Assembly: GCA_922989275.2 (NCBI GenBank)
Contig: OV277857.1
Span: 84,189,321-84,253,320, forward strand
Reading direction: 5' to 3'
DNA length: 64,000 nucleotides
From: Gari tellinella
Lineage: Eukaryota > Mollusca > Bivalvia > Cardiida > Psammobiidae
This document shows positions 39,075 through 51,014 of this stretch, one piece after another. Each line of letters begins with the position of its first letter. The first letter of the stretch is position 1. Both the position numbers and the translations under genes were made by a program. The notes below the pieces were generated by a model, which was not told the DNA's origin, did not search any database, and worked only from the letters and a program-made list of their open reading frames with translations.

Positions 39075-39282
39075 TACAGTAGAACCTTTCTATTACGACC
39101 ACTAAAATGTTCCAATATTAGTCGTTTAAGACAGGTGACTGCTTGAAGCAATGTAAAAGTGAAACAGAAAGCTCCTACAGGAGCTTTCTGTTTCACTTTC
39201 ACATTGCTTTAAGCTGTCACCTGTCTTTTATACAGACAATTAGCCTTCTTTGTAGTGGTCGTAATAGAGAGGTTCTACTGTA
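39075..39282. mobile_element. Family D MITE, complete
   Basis: It runs from TACAGTAGAACCTTTCTATT to AGAGAGGTTCTACTGTA, hairpin GAAAGCTCCTACAGGAGCTT. It most resembles the inner D copy at 444-2002. Confidence 0.9.
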
Positions 39283-39584
39283 TATAGATTGTGTAGAAGG
39301 TCAGTTGTAGCAGGAAATGTTCAGAAAATTTTATCAGAGGATAACTGAAATTTGAGGTTGGGAATTAGGGTTACGGTAGAGAAGGTGGAAGAGAATTTAT
39401 TGCTAATAATATCATATTTTCTCATATCACGTCATTGAATATATCAATTGATAATTTGTGTGTTATAAAATTGCATTTGAGTTACTACCGGTATAAGTTT
39501 GATTTAAATTCTTTTTTGAAGCATTGTAATCCACTTTTAAATGTCGTTTTGCATAAAGGGTTGGAATTTGATAGTGTTATGCTA

Positions 39585-39716
39585 AACCCTTTACCCCATA
39601 GCATGTTTCTAATTTTGAAAACATGCACCTTAAGGCACATTCTACCTTACTTTCAATCTGCTTTAAGTGGTTACCTGTCTTCAAAACCAGAAACAAGTCA
39701 TGGAGTAAGGATTTAA
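39585..39716. mobile_element. Partial family A MITE with two left ends
   Basis: Both ends are of the CATAGCATGTTTCTAA/GAAACAAGTCATGG type, so it is a symmetrical deletion derivative that keeps half of hairpin 1. Confidence 0.6.
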
Positions 39717-39746
39717 GTAGAAAAGATGTCAGGATAACTACAATGT

Positions 39747-40828
39747 ACAAGAGGGCCTGAAGGCCCTGATATCGCTCACCTTTTATAATGAAGCCTGATA
39801 GCTTTACCTTTGAATTTCACCTGTTTTATTCTAAATCCATTCAAATTTGTAGTATAGCATGTACACAACATTGCAATATGACCCATTCTAGTATGTATAG
39901 TAGAGTACATCAAAGGCAGATAACTAGAGCCTAAATAATACTGAAATGAAGCCTTTTCTAGCATTTCAAAGTAAATCAAGGGCAGATAACTCTTGCCACA
40001 ATGATCAGATTTCAACAATAATTGCACTCCCTCGAGAACTTATAGCTATATACATTGTGTGCAATTATAATTAAAATCCATTGAAAATTGTGGCCTCTAG
40101 AGTGCAAACACTGTTAAATATGGCATTTTCAGCAATTCAAAGGTAGATAACTCTTGACCTATAAATCCGATTCCAACCATAACCTAACTCATTCGAATTC
40201 TTATGGTTATATACAATCTGAGCAAGTTTAAGAAAGATTGGATTAAAATTGTGGCCTCTAGTGTGTAAACACTTAAATATGGCATTTTCAGCAATTCAAA
40301 GGTAAATAACTCTTGACCTACAGGTCCGATTGCAACCCTAATCAAACTCATCTGAACTCTTATAGTCATATACCATCTGATGAAGTTTAAGAAAGATTGG
40401 ATTAAAATTGTGGCCTCTAGAGTGTAAACAACCTTAAATATGGCATTTCTAGCAATTTAAAGGTAGATAACTCTTGACCTATCAATCCAATTCCAACCAT
40501 AATTGAACTTATCCGAACTCTTGCGGTTTTATACAATCTGAGCAAGATTGGGAAAGATTGAATTTAAATTGTGGCCTCTAGAGTGTAAACACTGTTAAAT
40601 ATTGCATTTTCAGCAATTCAAAGGTGGATAACTCTTGACCTATATGTCCAATATCAACCATAATCGAACTCATTTGAATTCTAATGGTAAATACAATCTG
40701 AGTAAGTTACAGAAAGATTGGATAAAAATTGTGGCCTCTAGAGTGTAAACACCAAAATTGTTGATGACGGACGACGGACATTCAAGGATTGCAAAAGCTC
40801 ACCCTAAGCTAGCTCAGGTGAGCTAAAA
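39747..40828 (+). mobile_element. Pearl/Helentron-like element 1 with ~165-bp tandem core
   Basis: The 5' end is ACAAGAGGGCCTGAAGGCCC with TCGCTCACC. The core unit (about 165 bp, ~5 copies) contains GGCCTCTAGAGTGTAAACAC, CAGCAATTCAAAGGTAGATA and TATACAATCTGAGCAAG. The 3' end has GACGGACGACGGACATTC and the hairpin AGCTCACCCTAAGCTAGCTC with AGGTGAGCTAAAAA. Short 5' and 3' hairpins, subterminal GCTCACC/GGTGAGC inverted repeats and a tandem core match the described architecture of bivalve pearl-type and Helentron-related non-autonomous elements. The class is inferred. Confidence 0.7.
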
Positions 40829-41054
40829 ATGACAAAAAAGTACAATATGGTTGAAAACTATTTAGATCACAACACTTTATCATATAATTATAATTCTAGC
40901 TTTAGCTGTTATATAAATTTTCGTTTTTGTTTGTTTGTTACATCTGTTTTATTGTTATATATATTTCTATACTGTAAAATATAAGAGTGATATATGTTAG
41001 TGTTCATTTACATATTTGCCATCTTGGAATCAAAATATGATAGTTAATGTTGTT

Positions 41055-41243
41055 CAGGGCTCCAGTTAGGAGGGAGTACACTGAATAAATCCAACATTTT
41101 CTCTCTCATTTTGCACCAAATCATATGGTGTTACTACTCATAAGAATCGTCTCTTTGAGACGATTCTATTGGGTAGTGACACCATAGGGTTTAACCCAGA
41201 AACAAAGATAAGTTTTTGAAATACTCCACTTATCTGGAGTCCT
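41055..41243. mobile_element. Family F MITE (hAT-like)
   Basis: It runs from CAGGGCTCCAGTTAGGAG to ACTTATCTGGAGTCCT(G). The flanking GTTGTT at 41049-41054 and 41244-41249 fits a 6-bp target duplication if the terminal G is shared. The palindromic centre is TAAGAATCGTCTCTTTGAGA. Confidence 0.78.
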
Positions 41244-41296
41244 GTTGTTGATATTCAGCCTTCATATCTAGTTATAGTTGACCTTTAGCTACATAA

Positions 41297-41531
41297 TTTT
41301 ACGCATTTAATTTATTCCTCCCGTCCCCTGAAAAAAACAAAATATTTCCACTTTATTCAGTCATGAATATGTACCATAATAAATGTTTTCTAGATCCTAG
41401 CAGATGATTAACTTAAAGCAGGCCTAAAGTAAAGCAGAATGTGCCTTAAGGTGCATTATGCTTTATTTTCAATCTGCTTTAAGTGGTCTCCTGTCTTCAA
41501 AACTAGAAATAGGCTATGGGGTAATGGGTTA
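41297..41531 (-). mobile_element. Family A MITE, left end decayed
   Basis: It contains ACGCATTTAATTTATTCCTC, hairpin 1 (AATGTGCCTTAAGGTGCAT) and the right end TATGGGGTAATGGGTTAC. Confidence 0.78.
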
Positions 41532-41543
41532 CGTGACATAGCA

Positions 41544-41757
41544 TTAACCCTTAGCCTGCCACTCACGACTATAGCTCCATATGCAAACAGCTTGGATCCG
41601 GATGAGACGCCGAGTAACTCGGCGTCTCATCCGGATCCAAGCTGTTTGACACTCGGACAACATTTTCAGCAATTTTGAGCAACTTTGAAGCACTTTGAAA
41701 CTTGAAGCAGACGAGAAATATAGCAGGCAACAATTTTTTTGGCGGGCTAAGGGTTAA
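41544..41757 (+). mobile_element. Family C MITE, complete
   Basis: 214 bp from TTAACCCTTAGCCTGCCAC to GGCGGGCTAAGGGTTAA. It differs from the copies at 34847 and 53457 by only a handful of bases near the right arm. Confidence 0.92.
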
Positions 41758-41870
41758 TACCTCTTTAGACATTGACTAGTGACTGTATTATGCAGGATAG
41801 AATAAAACAGAAATTGCTTATAGGAGTTATTTGCATCATACTGCACCTAGGTCTTCTATTGAGCGGTTAC

Positions 41871-42121
41871 TTAACCCATTACCCCATAAATATGCATTTT
41901 TATGCCTTTTTTTATTCATCCTCTAAAGAAAATAGTTCTAATTTATACAGTTATAAATATGTATGATAAGAAATATTTTCTATATTCTAGCAGATCATAG
42001 CTTAAAGCAGGCTGAAAGTAAAGCAGAATGTGCCTTAAGGCACATTCTGCTTTACTTTCAACCTGCTTTAAGTATCCACCTGTTTTCAAAAGTAGAAACA
42101 GGCTATTGGGTAATGGGTTAA
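41871..42121 (-). mobile_element. Family A MITE, complete
   Basis: It runs from TTAACCCATTACCCCATAA to TATTGGGTAATGGGTTAA; hairpin 1 tip AATGTGCCTTAAGGCACATT. Confidence 0.9.
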
Positions 42122-42700
42122 TACAAATTTAACTATACTTAGTTCCTGATCTGGGAAGAGCAGATATTCAAACCTGTGTTGGCATCTACATGTATTGTCT
42201 GAACTATAACATTGGTATATAAGATCCAGGAAAGAGTGCAGACTCATCCAATCAGAAAACATTGCAGACAGTTCCAAAAAGAATCAATATTCATTTATAG
42301 CAATAAATTTCTTAAGAAGTGACTGCTTAATGAAGAACAACGTTAAGGCAGAAAGACTTTTTTTTGCAGATACCGTATAGAATATTTTCTTTGTTGAGCT
42401 ATTGAACCAGTTCTTCCATATAAGCACCATAGGACACTTACCTGTGTGTAAATACCCAAATTGAATATTCAATGGTGTTGAATACAGTAGGCTGTTTACA
42501 GCAATCTAAAAGTACTACAGAAAGCTCCTATTAGAAGAGATGTTTAATCAGTTAGATATGTTTGTTATGGAGAAAATGGCTAAACTACAGATAGATCTTT
42601 TGATTTCATTTGTTACAGTTGTGCAATATTAAATATCTGATAGTTTTTGTTTGGTGTTCAATTTTCTATGATGCCCTATCTTTGAAATGATAAAGACATA

Positions 42701-44262
42701 CAGTAAAGCTTCTCTATTATGACCACTAAAGTGAAGGCTAATAGAATGTATACAAGGGCCACTATGGCCCTAAATCGCTCACCTGGTACACCATGGCAAA
42801 CTTGACCTATAGTGACCTAGATTATGGCTGGACATGTATACCCACAATCAACATCTAGAGTGTAAACAAGATTTTCCAATGATTTGACCTAGTGACCTAG
42901 TTTTTGAACGGACATGACCCATATTCAAAATTGACCTAGATATCAATGCGACAAACATTCTGACCCAATTTCACCAAGATCCAATGAGATTTGTAGCCTC
43001 TAGAGTGTTAACAAGGTTTTTCTATGATTTGACCTAGTGACCTAGTTTTTGACCTGACATGACCCACATTCGAACTTGACCTAGATATCAATAAAACAAA
43101 CATTCTGACTAAGTTTCATCAAGATCCAATGAGATTTGTAGCCTCAAGAGTGTTCACAAGGTTTTTCTATAATTTGACCTAGTGACCTAGTTTTTGACCA
43201 GACATGACCCATATTAAAACTTGACCTAGATATCAATAAAACAAACATTCTGACCAAGTTTCATCAAGATCCAATGAGATTTGTAGCCTCTAGAGTGGTC
43301 ACAAGGTTTTTCTATGATTTGACCTAGTGACCTAGTTTTTGATCGGACATGACCCACATTCAAACTTGACCTAGATATCAATAAGGCAAACATTCTGACC
43401 AAGTTTCATGAAGATCCATTGAGATTTGTAGCCTCTAGAGTGTTAACAAGGTTTTTCTATGATTTGACCTAGTGACCTAGTTTTTGACCGGACATGACCC
43501 ACATTCGAACTAGACCTAGATATCAATGAGGCAAACATTCTGACTACGTTTCATTAAGATCCATTGAGATTTGTAGCCTCTAGAGTGTTAACAAGATTTT
43601 TCTATGATTTGACCTAGTGACCTAGTTTTTGACCGGACATGACCCACATTCGAACTTGACCTAGATATCAATGAGGCAAACATTCTGACCAAGTTTCATT
43701 AAGATCCATTGAGATTTGTAGCCTCTAGAGTGTTAACAAGATTTTTCTATGATTTGACCTAGTGACCTAGTTTTTGACCGGACATGACCCACATTCGAAC
43801 TTGACCTAGATATCAATGAGGCAAATATTCTGACCAAGTTTCATAAAGATCCATTGAGATTTGTAGCCTCTAGAGTGTTAACAAGGTTTTTCTATGATTT
43901 GACCTAGCGACCTAGTTTTTGACCGGACATGACCGACTTTCGAACTTGACCTAGATTTCATCAAGACAAACATTGTCATGAAGTTTCATGAAGATAAGAT
44001 GAAATTTGTAGGCGCTAGAGTGTTAACGAACAATTGTGAACGGACGGACGACGGACATTCAGCGATCCTAAAAGCTCACCTTGGCACTTCGTGCCAGGTG
44101 AGCTAAAAAGACAGTTGACAGCTTAAAGCAATGTGACAGTAAAACAGAAAGTTCCTAAAGGAGCTTTCTGTCTTGTTGTCACCTTGTTGCTTTAAGCAGT
44201 CTCCTGTCATAAACACCTAATACTTCAAACAATTTAATGTTCGTAATAGAGAGGTTTTAAGC
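42701..44262. mobile_element. Family D MITE split by a pearl-like element and truncated
   Basis: The left arm is TACAGTAAAGCTTCTCTATT to GGCTAATAGAATGTATA (42701-42748). After the 1.36-kb insert it continues AAGACAGTTGACAGCTTAAA with the hairpin and TCGTAATAGAGAGGTTTTA. The expected CTGTA end is replaced by AGCTCACCTCCACAAAG, the start of the next element. Confidence 0.8.
42749..44108 (+). mobile_element. Pearl/Helentron-like element 2 with ~145-bp tandem core
   Basis: The 5' end is ACAAGGGCCACTATGGCCC with ATCGCTCACCTGG; the 3' end is GACGGACGACGGACATTC, then the hairpin CACCTTGGCACTTCGTGCCA with GGTGAGCTAAAAA. About eight 145-bp units contain TGACCTAGTGACCTAGTTTT, GACATGACCCACATTCGAAC and CTTGACCTAGATATCAAT. 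It is inserted in a D element. There is no coding capacity. Confidence 0.75.
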
Positions 44263-45185
44263 TCACCTCCACAAAGTGAGGGGAGGCTTATACTATACCC
44301 CCATTGTCAGCGGCTGGACTGAATATCATAAATTTTAAGGGCTAGGTCTAACAACTGCACATAAGGTCATGAAACTTCATATGCTGATGTGCCTCGATGA
44401 GTAGACCACCATGCATCACAGTTTGGTGACCTAGACCTTTGACCTTGACCTTTAGGGTCAACTATAAAGTTTTGGCTTAAAGTCTGTTCTGAGCAAACGA
44501 CTGCACCTACATGTATCTAAGGGTAAAAAACTTCATATGCTGATGCACCTCAATGAGTAGACCACGATTCACCGCAGTTTGGTGACCTAGACCTTTGACC
44601 TTGACCTCTAGGATCAGTGTAAAGGTTTTGTTTTAAAATCTGTTCTGAGCAAATGACTGCACCTACGGTCATGAAACTTCATATGTTGAAACGCCTTAAT
44701 AAGTTTCCCCCATGCTCTGCAGTTTGGTGACCTAGACCTTTGACCTTTAGGGTAAGGTTTTGGGTTAAAGTCTGTTCTAACAAACCACTGCACCTACAGT
44801 CACGAAACTTCATATGCTGATGTCCCTGAATGAGTAGACCATGATGCACCACAGTTTAGTGACCTGGACCTTTGACATTGACCTCTAGGGTTAATGTTAA
44901 GGTTTTGCATTAAAGCCTGTTCTGAGCAAACACGAAACTTCATATGCTGATGCGCCTCAATGAGTAGTTCAAGATGCTTTGCAGTTTCTTGACCTTGACC
45001 TCTAGGGTCGATGTTAAGGTTTTGGGTAAAAGTCTGTTCTGAGCCAACGACTGCACCTACTGTCATAAAACTTCATATGCTGATGTGCCTCAATGAGTTG
45101 ACCACAATGCACCGCAGCTTGGTGACCTAGACCTCCTTTTGACCTTGACCTTTAGGGTCAACGTTAAGCGTTCAAGTCTGTTCTT
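44263..45185. repeat. ~160-bp tandem array with AGCTCACCTCCACAAAG start
   Basis: About five units contain CTTCATATGCTGATGCGCCT, CAATGAGTAGACCA, TTTGGTGACCTAGACCTTTG and AAAGTCTGTTCTGAGCAAAC. The 5' end has AGCTCACCTCC followed by GTGAGGGGAGGCTTA. It is probably a relative of the pearl-like elements; its 3' end is not defined. Confidence 0.65.
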
Positions 45186-45375
45186 TGCACGAGGTGATCT
45201 TCGTAATCTTTTATTACCCGTTCTGGATCTGTATAATGTTGCCTCTTCCTCTTCATCAGTCTAATTTCTGCTCTCTAGAAACTGTTTCCATGGACTGATG
45301 CTGAAGATTCTAAAATGGTTAGCTTTCATCATCTTAATGTGCAACATAGAACTGCCACCTATCTCTAAAATTTGA

Positions 45376-45595
45376 ATTGGTTATTAACACATTGAAACCG
45401 AGCGAAGAGTTAACTTTTCCTTTACAAATAGTGTACCTCTGAAGAGTGCTTTTGTCCTATTCACACAGTGTAGACCCAGATCAAAGGGTTCTGAAAAGAT
45501 CCCCCTGACCAGGGTCTGCACTATGTCATTTTACAAGATATGACAGAAACAACCCTGAATAGTGATAATTGGACTAGATCAGGCTTCAAACTCTT
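45376..45595 (-). mobile_element. Family B MITE, degraded
   Basis: It contains TTAACACATTGAAACC, a decayed hairpin 2 (CAGTGTAGACCCAGATCAAA to CCAGGGTCTGCACT) and GGACTAGATCAGG. Confidence 0.55.
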
Positions 45596-45639
45596 TGCCA
45601 CTAAATAAAATAAATTTTGAAAAATTTAAAAATAAAACC

Positions 45640-46540
45640 TCGTCATTTTTAGCTTGTCTGTTTCGAAGATACTACGAGCTATTGTCATCACTCCGGCATT
45701 GTTGTAATCTGAAATCTTAACGTTGGCCATAACTTTACAACTACAATGTACATGTGATATAGACTTTATATTTGGTATATGTACTCACCTCAAACAGATC
45801 TTTAGCTGAGTAAAATTTGGGTCATGTCCAACAAAGGTCAAGGTCATTTAGAGGTAAAATAGGATGGGTTCAATATTGGCCATATCCTTTGAACTGCACG
45901 TGATAGAGACTTGATATTTGTCATGTGTATTTAACTCAAGAAACTCTTGAGCTCAATACAATTTTGGTCATGACAGACAAAGGTCAAGGTCATTTACAGG
46001 TCAAATAGGGTTAATTTAACATTCCCCATTACTCTGAAACATGTGATATAGACTTCATATTTGGCATGTCTACTCAATGGAAAAAAAAGCTCTTGAGTTC
46101 AGTATAAGTTTGGTCATGGCAGACAAAGGTCAAGGTCATTTAGAGGTCATTCAGGTCAAATAGGTTGAATTTCACATTTGCCATAATTTTGGAACTGCAT
46201 GTGATAGAGACTTTACATTTGGCATGAGTATTCAACTCAAGAAGCTCTTGAGCTCAATACAACTTTTTGGTCATGTCAGACAAAGGTCAAGATCATTTAC
46301 AGGTCAAATGGGGTTAATTTAACATTTCCCATTACTCTGAAACATGTGATAGCTCTTGAGCTCAATACACGTTTGATGAGGTCAGACAAAGGTCGAGGTC
46401 ATTTAGAGACCCACAGTAGACAGACAGACAAATAGTCAAGACAGACAAAGGCAATAAGAATAACTCAATGTTCCTTCTTAATCTATTAGGATAACAAAAC
46501 AGACGAGCGTAGGCACCCGCTTGCTGTGCTCTCATTTATA
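45640..46540. repeat. ~190-bp tandem array element
   Basis: About four units contain GACTTTATATTTGGCATGT, AACTCAAGAAGCTCTTGAGC and AGACAAAGGTCAAGGTCATT. The left flank is TTAGCTTGTCTGTTTCGAAG; the right is AAAACAGACGAGCGTAGGCA. The inverted TTGTCTGTTTCG/AACAGACGAGCG flanks suggest a defined mobile unit. Confidence 0.6.
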
Positions 46541-46572
46541 TTTAATTGTAACGCATTTTTGGTTTAACCTTT

Positions 46573-46827
46573 TTTAACCCTTTCCTCCACAGAAGCACCT
46601 TAAAGTGCCTCTACCTGCTTCTCCACATAATTGCAAAATTTAATATTCAGTTATAGTGTTGATATGAAGCCACAGCTTAAAGCAAGATGAAAGTAAAGCA
46701 GAAAACTCATAAAGGAGCTTTCTGCTTTACTTTTATCTTGCTTTAAGCAGTAACCTGTTTTAAACACTGTTAAATACATGTACAGGTGATTTGCACACTG
46801 ATGACTGTGGAGGAAAGAGAGGGTCAA
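46573..46827. mobile_element. TTAA-type MITE with hairpin 1
   Basis: It starts TTAACCCTTTCCTCCACAG and ends CTGTGGAGGAAAGAGAGGGT. The centre is TTAAAGCAAGATGAAAGTAA and its inverse. The ends differ from both A and B although the hairpin is of type 1. It runs directly into a B' copy. Confidence 0.65.
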
Positions 46828-47045
46828 CGGACATGTTTAAAATATACTCATTACATTTGCAAACAGTGTAGACCCTGATCAGAGGGCTCCAATAGGAGCC
46901 CTCTGATCAGGGTCTACACTGTTTGCTAACTTAGAGCAGTATTTAATAAACTACCCATAATTCCATGTTTTGGTAACTAAAATGACCCACAAAGGAACCT
47001 TATAACAAACAAACGTTACATGTACTTAAGTGTTGAAAGGGTTAA
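46828..47045 (+). mobile_element. Family B' MITE, left end lost
   Basis: It has GTTTAAAATATACTCATTAC, perfect hairpin 2 (CAGAGGGCTCCAATAGGAGC) and the right end AGTGTTGAAAGGGTTAA. Confidence 0.8.
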
Positions 47046-47422
47046 ATGCAAGAGAATACAGCCTTGTCTTCTGTACTGTGGGAGATGCTACAGTGAAATG
47101 AAACGTACAATAAACAAGGAACTCTAGCAAACTTTTATTGTAAAATGGCAAAATGACAGAGATTGGAATAGAAAAGTTGAACACAAATAACATAACATTT
47201 TCTCAGACAATAACTCCATAACAAAATTATTTTTAAAAACTTTATGTCAAAATGTTGTAAACTATATGTAAACTTCAGTAAAGGAAAACATAACCTCAAA
47301 AAATTACAAATAACATCAACATCATAACTGCTATTGCACTGAGCCATATCGCAATTATTTTTTATACCACATTATATAAATACTTACCCCTTCTCCTGCT
47401 GACAATTTATATAGAAAACTCC

Positions 47423-47673
47423 TTAAGTCATTCACCCCTGAAGTTTTAAATGGACAATACCAATTACAAAATAAGTCTAGTCCATTTTGGCCAATTTAGG
47501 GTTGATTTTAACAATATATTTCAAAATGACAAATATTGTAGACTCTGATCAGAGGGCTCCTTAAGGAGCCCTCTGATTAGGGTCTACACTGTTTACATGG
47601 GACAAGTGTAATCCTCATAGGTACACTGTTTGTAAATGATGAGTATATTCGTCACTAGGGTTGAATGTGTTAA
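47423..47673 (+). mobile_element. Family B MITE, complete
   Basis: It runs from TTAAGTCATTCACCCCTGA to GGGTTGAATGTGTTAA; hairpin 2 is present. A second isolated hairpin-2 core lies at 47762-47831 (CAGACAGCTCCTTAAGGAGC). Confidence 0.82.
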
Positions 47674-47949
47674 CAATTATGATTATCTATAATCTGAACT
47701 ATTATACTAGCTTATATAAGGATATTTTCCCCCCGTGCAGAATCGTGTCAGACAGATCATATATGCAAACATTGCAGGGCTCTGATCAGACAGCTCCTTA
47801 AGGAGCTGTCTGATCTGGGTCTACACCGTTTTCAAAGAACCATCAATATACATATTTGCTAAGAGCAGGAGAAGGGTTTATTAAAGTAATAACAAAAGTA
47901 TAGGAATGTAAAACATATCTGTAAAACAATCAGAACAACAACAATGAGA

Positions 47950-48216
47950 TGTATACAGTGGAGAATCTGTTATTCTTTCCCAATAAACTCGTTTACGCTA
48001 AAACTATTATTTGCAGTGCAAACAGTTTGGAGCCAGATCAGACGCCGGGTAACCCGGCGTCTGATCAGGCTCCAAACTGTTTGCCACCAAGATAAACAAG
48101 AATTATCAGAATTGTCCAAAAGTTGTTCTTTTCTACGTTTTAGTGCTTTGCGTTTGCGTACATTTGCGTTTAAACGGGAAAGAATAACAGATTCTACACT
48201 GTACAGAGTAAATTTA
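47950..48216. mobile_element. Family J MITE, complete (TA type)
   Basis: It runs from TATACAGTGGAGAATCTG TTATTC to GAATAACAGATTCTACACTG TA; the ends are inverted over about 28 bp. The centre is a perfect hairpin 3-like palindrome (AAACAGTTTGGAGCCAGATC, tip GGGTAACCC). A diverged second copy is at 55387-55630. Confidence 0.82.
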
Positions 48217-48246
48217 GAGACAGTACTGAACAAAACAATAGACAGG

Positions 48247-48441
48247 TACAGTCAAACTTCGATATCTCAAACTCGCTTAATTCGAACTATCGGATTTCTC
48301 AACATGAATTTCATTATTTCATGCTTGGTCAAGTCGAACATACCCTTATTTCAAAGTTAAAACGTGGCTTAGCCACGTTTTAACTTTGAAATACAGGTAT
48401 ATTTGACCTAACCGAGTTCGAGATATCGAAGTTCAACTGTA
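48247..48441. mobile_element. Family E MITE, complete (TA type)
   Basis: It runs from TACAGTCAAACTTCGATATC to GATATCGAAGTTCAACTGTA, almost entirely palindromic (ACGTGGCTTAGCCACGT tip). The ends suit a pogo-like element. Confidence 0.88.
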
Positions 48442-48760
48442 CAAAACTTTTAAACCTTTGAATTCAAGAGAACTTGAAGTGAAAAAGCATTGCACATACA
48501 ATTAAAAAACACTCTATGTCTATGCTTTATTAGCTGTAAATAGTAATGTTCTGAGTTTTCAACTACTAAACTATTGATTAATAAGTGCTTAAAGCTTAAT
48601 GCAAGATGAAAGCAAAGCAACTAGCTTTTACATGAGTTTTTGCTTTACTTTCATCTTGTTTCTAACAGCCACCTATATTTAACACTAAAAGGAAAAGACT
48701 TAATCTGAGTGATCAAAACAGCTCAACTTTTTTTGGTGTGCTACAATACTTTCCATTATA

Positions 48761-50125
48761 AACAAGAGGGCCTGAAGGCCCTGATATCGCTCACCATTTG
48801 TAATGAAGCCTGATAGCTTTACCTTTGAATTTCACCCGTTTTATTCTAAATCCATTCAAGTTTGTCGACCTACTGTAGTATAGTAGAGTACATCAAAGAC
48901 AGATAACTAGAGCCTTAACAATACTGAAATTAAGCCTTTTTCTAGCATTTCAAAGTATATCAAGGGCAGGTAACTATTGCCACAATGATTACATTTCAAC
49001 AATAATTGCACTCCTTCGAGAACGTATAGCTACATCCTTTGTGTACAAGTATAATCAAAATCCATTGAAAACTGTAGTTGCAAGAGTGTAAACGCTGTAA
49101 AATATGGCATTTTCAGCAATTCAAAGGTAGATATCTCTTGATCTATTTGTCTAATTCCAACCATAATCACCCTTTTTCCAACTCTTATGGTCATATACAA
49201 TATGGGCAAGTTTGAGAGAGCTTGGATAAATATTGTGGCCTCTAGAGCGTAAACACTGTTAAATATATCATTTTCAGCAATTCAAAGGTAGGTAACTCTT
49301 GACCTATTGATCTGATTACAACCAAAATTGGACTCATCTGAAGTCTTATGGTAATATACAATCTGAGTAAGTTTGAGAAAGATTGGATAAAATTTGTGGC
49401 CTCTAGAGTGTAAACATCGTTAAATATGGCATTTTCAGCAATTCAAAGGTATATAACTCTCGACCTATAAATCTGCTTTCAACCATAATCAAACTCATCT
49501 GAACTCTTATAGTTATATACAATCTGAGCAAGTTTAAGAAAGATTTGATAAAAATTGTGAACTCTAGAGTGTAAACACCGTTAAAAATGGCATTTTCAGC
49601 AATTCAAAGGTAGATTACTCTTGATTGATTTGTCCGATTTCAACCAAAATCAAACTCATCCGAACTCTCATGGTCATATACAATCTGGGCAGGTTTTAGA
49701 AAGATTGGATAAATACTGTGGCCTCTAGAGTGTAAACACCGTTAATTATGGCATTTTCAGCAATTCAAAGGTAGATAACTCTTGATCTATTTGTCCGATT
49801 TCAACCAAAATCAAACTCTTCCGAACTCTTATGGTCATATACAATCTGGGCAGGTTTTAGAAAGATTGGATAAATACTGTGGCCTCTAGAGTGTAAACAC
49901 TGTTAAATATGGCATTTTCAGCAGTTCCAAGGTAGATAACTCATGAACTTTTTGTCCGATTTCAACCATAATCGAACTCATCCGAACTCTTATGGCAATA
50001 TACCATCTGAGCAAGTTTGAGAAAGATTGGATAAAAATTGTGGTCTCTAGAGTGTAAACACTAAAATTGTTGACGACGGACGCCGGACAATCAAGGATTG
50101 CAATAGCTCACCCTGAGCTAAAAAA
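48761..50125 (+). mobile_element. Pearl/Helentron-like element 3 with ~165-bp tandem core
   Basis: It is the same subfamily as 39747-40828: ACAAGAGGGCCTGAAGGCCC start, units with TTCAGCAATTCAAAGGTAGA and GGCCTCTAGAGTGTAAACAC (about seven), and end GACGACGGACGCCGGACAAT then AGCTCACCCTGAGCTAAAAA. The 3' hairpin is shortened. Confidence 0.72.
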
Positions 50126-50253
50126 GTAAAAAAAAGAAAGTAAACAGTAGTAGTGCAATTAAAGATACATTCAGTTTGATCCAACATGGTATTTGAGATT
50201 TGTAAATGGAATATATGATACTAATAATATGTTGAAATATGAAATGATTGCCT

Positions 50254-50424
50254 TTAACCCATTACTCCATAACCTATTTCCAGTTTTATAGATTGTTGAC
50301 CACTTAAAGCAGGTTGAAAGTAAAGCAGAATATGCCTGAAGGCATATTCTGCTTTATTTTCAACCTGCTTTAAGTAGTCGCCTGTCCTCATCACTAGAAA
50401 TAGATTATGTAGTGAACGTTTAAA
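50254..50424 (+). mobile_element. Family A MITE, deletion derivative with two left ends
   Basis: It runs from TTAACCCATTACTCCATAA through intact hairpin 1 to CTAGAAATAGATTATGTAGTG. The CGTAAAAAGGCG side is absent. Confidence 0.7.
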
Positions 50425-50717
50425 CGAAATAAAGGACTAACATAATTATTGGATCCTGACAAAGCCCCATTAAACCTTAAGTGGGGCCTTATCTGGATCC
50501 TAACTGTTTGCAAATATCTTAAATACAGGTCTAGTGTTGAAACGGTTAGTGTTATCTAAATTTAATAATGATGATTTAGTTTTATCAAAATTTGTTTCTA
50601 TAATGAAATCCCTGATTTTAGCGGTATGGTAATTCACATGGCACTCATTGATGAAGTTGATGTATAGACAAGTGTCAGCTTAAGCCTGTTCCCCAATAGA
50701 ACACCTTTCTTATGCCT

Positions 50718-50970
50718 TTAACCCATAACCCCATAGCATGTTTCTCGTTTTGAAAACAGGTGACTACTTAAAGCAGGTTGAAAGTAAAGCAGAATGCGCC
50801 TTAGGGCGCATTCTGCTTTACTTTCAGCCTGCTTTAAGCTATTATCTGCTAGAACATAGAAAATATTTCTTTTGCTACATATTCCTGACTGTATAAATTG
50901 GAACTATTTCCTTCAGTGGAGGAATCAATTAAAGGGCGTAAAACGGTGTATTTATGGGGTAATGGGTTAA
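50718..50970 (+). mobile_element. Family A MITE, complete
   Basis: It runs from TTAACCCATAACCCCATAG to TATGGGGTAATGGGTTAA; hairpin 1 tip AATGCGCCTTAGGGCGCATT. Confidence 0.9.
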
Positions 50971-51014
50971 TCATCTCTCATAGAAATGCCTTTTCATGTT
51001 TCTGCCATGCTCTG

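Noticed and set aside
44800..45066. 88-codon reverse frame with repeated LNIDPRGQ-like segments
   Set aside because: The protein repeat simply mirrors the 160-bp DNA tandem array.
47944..48360. 138-codon forward reading frame
   Set aside because: It reads across the palindromic J MITE and into an E MITE; the same palindrome gives an 87-codon frame on the other strand.
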